Below are positions 5,326 through 7,888 of a stretch of 7,888 bases of DNA, in pieces. The DNA is taken from NCBI GenBank assembly GCA_020723225.1, contig DYJG01000104.1, positions 1-7,888 on the forward strand, written 5' to 3'. Every line of letters begins with the position of its first letter. The first letter of the stretch is position 1. Position numbers and translations under genes: made by a program. The notes under the pieces were generated by a model. That model was not told the origin of the DNA. It worked only from the letters and a program-made list of their open reading frames with translations, and did not search any database. This DNA is from Desulfobacca acetoxidans. GTDB lineage: Bacteria > Desulfobacterota > Desulfobaccia > Desulfobaccales > 0-14-0-80-60-11.

Positions 5326-5360
5326 AAGCTGACCGCTGAAAGCTGATCGCTGAAGGCTTT
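5326..5360. repeat. Inverted partner heptamer array, NNGCTGA-type units
   Basis: Units are AAGCTGA (5326-5332), CCGCTGA (5333-5339), AAGCTGA (5340-5346), TCGCTGA (5347-5353), and a decayed AGGCTTT (5354-5360). The unit is the reverse complement of the TCAGCTT heptamer at 5196-5230, so this is the same repeat in opposite orientation. It ends about 10 bp from the truB stop codon, so nearly the whole truB-rpsO spacer is repeat-derived. Confidence 0.75.
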
Positions 5361-5370
5361 TATGTTCGCC

Positions 5371-6273
5371 CTACACCGTGCCAAACAGCCGTAATGGGGC
5401 CACCACCTGCTGATCCCCCTCGCCCCGGACTTCGGCCACCGCCAGCAATTCGCCACGGGCCAAGACCCGCACCCGTTCTCCCAGCGCCAGATCATCCCCG
5501 GGCCAAGGCAGGGGCCGGCCGTATCGCAAAATCTCCTCCTCCTCCGGCCCCACGCTGACGGCCTTAAACCCCGGCAGGCACTCCGCCAGGGGGATGATCC
5601 TGGAAGCCAGCTCGTCTTTGGCCAGCTCCCGCACTGCGGCCAAAGGCAGGGCCTCCTCCACCTTAAAAGGCCCCACCGCCAGGCGGCGCAAGGCCGCCAG
5701 GTGCGCGCCGCAGCCCAACGCCTTTCCCAGGTCCGCGGCCAGGGTGCGGATATAGGTGCCCGAAGAACAGGTGACCTCCAGGGTCACCAGGGGCAGGGCC
5801 ACCTCCTGCACCGTCAGCTGATAAATCGTCACCTGCCGGGGTTTGACCTCCACCGTTTCGCCCCGGCGGGCCATTTTGTAAAGGCGCTCCCCGTGATGGC
5901 GCAAGGCCGAATACATGGGGGGCACCTGCTCGATCTCCCCCACAAACCGGGCCGCGGCCTCGTAAATCTCCTCCGGTTCGGGAAGCCTGTCACTCCGGGC
6001 CGTCACTTCGCCGGTGGGGTCCTGGGTGTCGGTTTCTTCCCCCAACTTCACGGTAGCCCGGTAGGTCTTGGGCTCCGGCATCAGGAAGGGCACCAGCTTG
6101 GTGGCTTCGCCGATCAACAGCAACAGCAGCCCGGTGGCAAAAGGGTCCAGCGTCCCCCCATGCCCGGCCTTCCGCGCCTTTAAAGCTTTCTTAACCCGGC
6201 GCACCACCTCGAAGGAGCTGGGACCCGCAGGTTTGTCAATGAGCAGAAGGCCGGAGAGCATGTTCAATTCCAT
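5371..6273 (-). CDS. truB: tRNA pseudouridine(55) synthase TruB, about 300 aa
   Basis: Converts U55 of the T-arm of tRNAs to pseudouridine and also acts as a tRNA folding chaperone in the cytoplasm. The catalytic aspartate is D43 within GHGGTLDPFATG (37-48). The KPAG motif is at 14-17, the substrate-stacking tyrosine region at YRATVKLG (71-78), SSGTYIRTL at 170-178, and a C-terminal PUA-like domain covers about 237-298. Length is typical. Two starts are possible: ATG at 6273 (MELNMLSG) and ATG at 6261 (MLSGLLLIDKPAG). Neither has a strong Shine-Dalgarno. The second gives the N-terminus usual for the family. The upstream SGNH gene ends only 11 bp before the first ATG, whereas rbfA would normally be close by; coupling to the intruding gene is therefore likely now. 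Confidence 0.97.
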   Translation of the reverse strand: MELNMLSGLLLIDKPAGPSSFEVVRRVKKALKARKAGHGGTLDPFATGLLLLLIGEATKLVPFLMPEPKTYRATVKLGEETDTQDPTGEVTARSDRLPEPEEIYEAAARFVGEIEQVPPMYSALRHHGERLYKMARRGETVEVKPRQVTIYQLTVQEVALPLVTLEVTCSSGTYIRTLAADLGKALGCGAHLAALRRLAVGPFKVEEALPLAAVRELAKDELASRIIPLAECLPGFKAVSVGPEEEEILRYGRPLPWPGDDLALGERVRVLARGELLAVAEVRGEGDQQVVAPLRLFGTV

Positions 6274-6284
6274 TTATCCGTTTT

Positions 6285-7529
6285 TCAAGTCCCTCCCCGA
6301 GATTGACTACGGCTTAATTTGGAATCTTGAAAGATGGTACTTGAATGGTATTTTTGCATCTTTTTGTTAATAATTGCCAGGAGATCATTTGCTATACGCT
6401 GGGCTACTATTTGGTTTCCCAATTCATTTGTATGGCAATAATCAATAAAAATAGGTGTATCATTATCTCCAAATATTTTAGAAATATTGTAAAAATTATA
6501 CTTCTCAAAATCAGAACGCCTTTCATCTATAATAGAAAGGAGATTTTCATAAAACGCTTTGAGCCATTTAAATTGATCATATCTTTCCTGCTCATATGCA
6601 GTCAGTTTATCTTTAGTAAAAATAGTGGGGTGCCAATAAAATACCGGAACAAATTTATTATTTTTAATCATATGTACAAGTTTCATGTTTGATAAATAGT
6701 TATCTGCAATCTCAGACGCTACTTTATGGTATTCACTTTTTCTTAAGTAATTCTCATCACCTTTGTAGCGTAATCTTTTATATAATCTAAAAAATGGTGA
6801 CCATTGCAACGTATTTAATGCAAGACGAGGGAAGTTTTCCAGCACTCCAAACTCGTTTTTCCGTTTCATGGCATTCTGCAATGATCCTCCCATACCGCTT
6901 TGAAACCCTGCAAAACTGTCGTTGATGCCATCGTAAAACACTACAATGTCGGGAGTGAGGTTTTTCTGAAGCTGGATTAATAATTCAATAGTCTCTTGAA
7001 AATTGACATATCCTGTTTCTCCAAAATTTGTGACCCTAACGTTTAACCCATTTTTAGTAAGAATCTCTGCAACTATTGACGGAATCGTATTATCATCTCT
7101 CGCTCCAGTCCCCCACAAAGTCGATCCACCGAACATAAAAATATTAATCGTTTTATTATCATTATCTTTATTATTCAATTTATTTACAGTATATCTAATG
7201 CCATTCTGATCAATATTAATATATTCACCTTTGAAAGCTTTTCGTCGCCAGCCGGTATACGGCTTCCATTCTAATTGAGATGACGCTTTGAATTCCTTAA
7301 AATAGTTCTTTGCCCACATAAAACCTTGTTGTTCGTACCACTCAACCACGTGCTCATCTTTTTGCTCATAACTAACTATTTTCAATAATATGAAGCTTAA
7401 ACATTCGATAAAAAAGATGAGTACGATAGTCGTTCCGATAATTAAAACAACATGCCTAAAAATAATAGTAAATCTCTTACGATTCTTGTTTTGCTTAATT
7501 GTCATGCGGCTCGACTCTGTGGGAGCCAT
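6285..7529 (-). CDS. Membrane-anchored SGNH/GDSL hydrolase, 414 aa, probably horizontally acquired
   Basis: A serine esterase/acyl-hydrolase fold with an N-terminal signal anchor. A basic head (KQNKNRKR, 12-19) and one hydrophobic helix (about 24-51) predict N-in topology with the catalytic domain in the periplasm. SGNH blocks: FGGS at 133-136 (nucleophile S136), NFGETGY with the oxyanion glycine G170, GIND at 201-204 (oxyanion N203), and DYCH at 363-366 (D363, H366). All catalytic residues are present. Relatives often act on acyl groups of cell-surface polysaccharides, but the substrate here is unknown. Start ATG at 7529 has GGGAAG upstream; ATG at 7505 (residue 9) is an alternative. Base and codon use is strikingly AT-rich (many AAA, AAT, ATA, TTA codons) against GC-rich neighbours. 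It splits rbfA from truB, with 90 bp before and 11 bp after. The last residues (about 403-414) look host-derived. Confidence 0.9.
   Translation of the reverse strand: MAPTESSRMTIKQNKNRKRFTIIFRHVVLIIGTTIVLIFFIECLSFILLKIVSYEQKDEHVVEWYEQQGFMWAKNYFKEFKASSQLEWKPYTGWRRKAFKGEYINIDQNGIRYTVNKLNNKDNDNKTINIFMFGGSTLWGTGARDDNTIPSIVAEILTKNGLNVRVTNFGETGYVNFQETIELLIQLQKNLTPDIVVFYDGINDSFAGFQSGMGGSLQNAMKRKNEFGVLENFPRLALNTLQWSPFFRLYKRLRYKGDENYLRKSEYHKVASEIADNYLSNMKLVHMIKNNKFVPVFYWHPTIFTKDKLTAYEQERYDQFKWLKAFYENLLSIIDERRSDFEKYNFYNISKIFGDNDTPIFIDYCHTNELGNQIVAQRIANDLLAIINKKMQKYHSSTIFQDSKLSRSQSRGGT
6312..7500. mobile_element. AT-rich insert bounded by 8-bp direct repeats GCTTAATT (tentative)
   Basis: GCTTAATT occurs at 6312-6319 and again, same orientation, at 7493-7500. 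Each copy lies where base composition changes: outside are GC-richer stretches, inside is the AT-rich hydrolase body. The insert carries no transposase, integrase or terminal inverted repeat, so it is not a recognised transposon. The repeat may mark a recombination junction or may be chance, since an 8-mer of this AT content is not rare in AT-rich DNA. Confidence 0.25.
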
Positions 7530-7619
7530 GATTTCTTCCCAAGAAAAATAGTTCCAAAACCTTCAATATCTAAGCCAAACTTTCAGCCTGGAGTTGGCCA
7601 TCCGCCTGCCCTATTTATT
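7530..7619 (-). other. rbfA-hydrolase spacer
   Basis: These 90 bp separate the rbfA stop from the hydrolase start. I see no convincing terminator or sigma-70 promoter, so the hydrolase is probably read through from the rbfA transcript. A short inverted repeat on the minus strand, TTCTT-GGG-AAGAA, overlaps the hydrolase's GGGAAG ribosome binding site and could partly mask it. Confidence 0.4.
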
Positions 7620-7888
7620 TTAATTATCCGGAGGCCCGGATTTTTCTTTCGCTTCCTGAAACAGCCGTTCCAACTGGGCGGCCCTATCCAGCCCCGTGTC
7701 CGGCAGGAAGAACAACTCCGGCATCACTCTCAGCAGATGCTCCCGGGCCAGTTCCTGCTTGATGAAGCCCAGGGCTTTTTTCAGCGCGGCCTTTGCTTCC
7801 GCCGGGTCCGCGCCTTCCCGGAGCAGGTAGAAAACCCGGGCCTGCTTCAGATCCGGGGTCATCTCCACCCCGGTGACGGTCAGGTCCT
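7620..7888 (-). CDS. rbfA: Ribosome-binding factor A, C-terminal part (5' end outside window)
   Basis: A small KH-like protein that binds the 30S subunit near 16S helix 1 and is needed for late 30S maturation and cold growth. The frame is open to the window edge and gives 88 complete codons, beginning DLTVTG and continuing VEMTPDLKQARVFYLL. That is the family's central 'vTxVevspDLrxAkvyxs' strand pair. The helix ALKKALGFIKQELAREHLLRVMPEL follows, and the typical end 'PELxFxxDxxxDxAxxLExLfxxa' is present (PELFFLPDTGLDRAAQLERLF), then a short polar tail. About 30-40 N-terminal residues are missing. The codons VEM include an internal GTG and ATG that should not be taken as starts. It normally precedes truB directly or with one gene between; here the AT-rich hydrolase sits between them. 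Confidence 0.93.
   Translation of the reverse strand, partial: DLTVTGVEMTPDLKQARVFYLLREGADPAEAKAALKKALGFIKQELAREHLLRVMPELFFLPDTGLDRAAQLERLFQEAKEKSGPPDN

Noticed and set aside
5196..5360. Intrinsic terminator between truB and rpsO
   Set aside because: The stem is long and imperfect with a large loop and no U-run on the minus strand; it looks like a repeat element or structured leader rather than a terminator.
5217..5495. 92-codon minus-strand open frame across the truB end and rpsO leader
   Set aside because: It overlaps the truB 3' end out of frame and then consists of heptamer repeat sequence; no start signal.
6285..7529. Phage or transposon cargo with its own mobility genes
   Set aside because: No transposase, integrase or terminal inverted repeats are visible around the hydrolase; only the weak 8-bp direct repeat supports an insertion boundary.

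Overview
The window reads as a chromosomal segment of a GC-rich Gram-negative bacterium, most likely a former deltaproteobacterium (Desulfobacterota). The evidence is the gene order rbfA-(insert)-truB-rpsO-pnp-M16 peptidase, the protein sequences themselves, and GC-rich genes separated by AT-rich, repeat-bearing gaps. The phylum is an inference from gene order and style; no marker here fixes it.

Minus strand, 7888 down to 1464, is the core block. It holds the 3' part of rbfA (30S maturation), an intruding AT-rich gene for a membrane-anchored SGNH/GDSL hydrolase, truB (tRNA psi55 synthase), a gap built of heptamer repeats, rpsO (ribosomal protein uS15), pnp (PNPase), and an M16 zinc peptidase whose start overlaps pnp. 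A clear intrinsic terminator follows the peptidase. The core genes work together in translation, ribosome assembly and RNA turnover. The SGNH hydrolase has no evident link to them and differs strongly in base composition.

Below the terminator (about 1465-571) lie an AT-rich leader, a small three-helix membrane protein of unknown function on the minus strand with a strong ribosome binding site, and a gene-free stretch holding a tandem 15-bp repeat and a long imperfect palindrome.

The left end (1-570, plus strand) has the last 22 codons of an alpha/beta-hydrolase-like protein, a heptamer array (TTTTCGG type), a near-leaderless promoter, a 75-residue orphan protein, and a strong terminator that could act on both strands.

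There is no tRNA, rRNA, CRISPR array or recognisable transposase. The most interesting points are the foreign SGNH gene inside a conserved translation operon, with an 8-bp direct repeat at its composition boundaries, and the paired, inverted heptamer arrays that form the rpsO leader.
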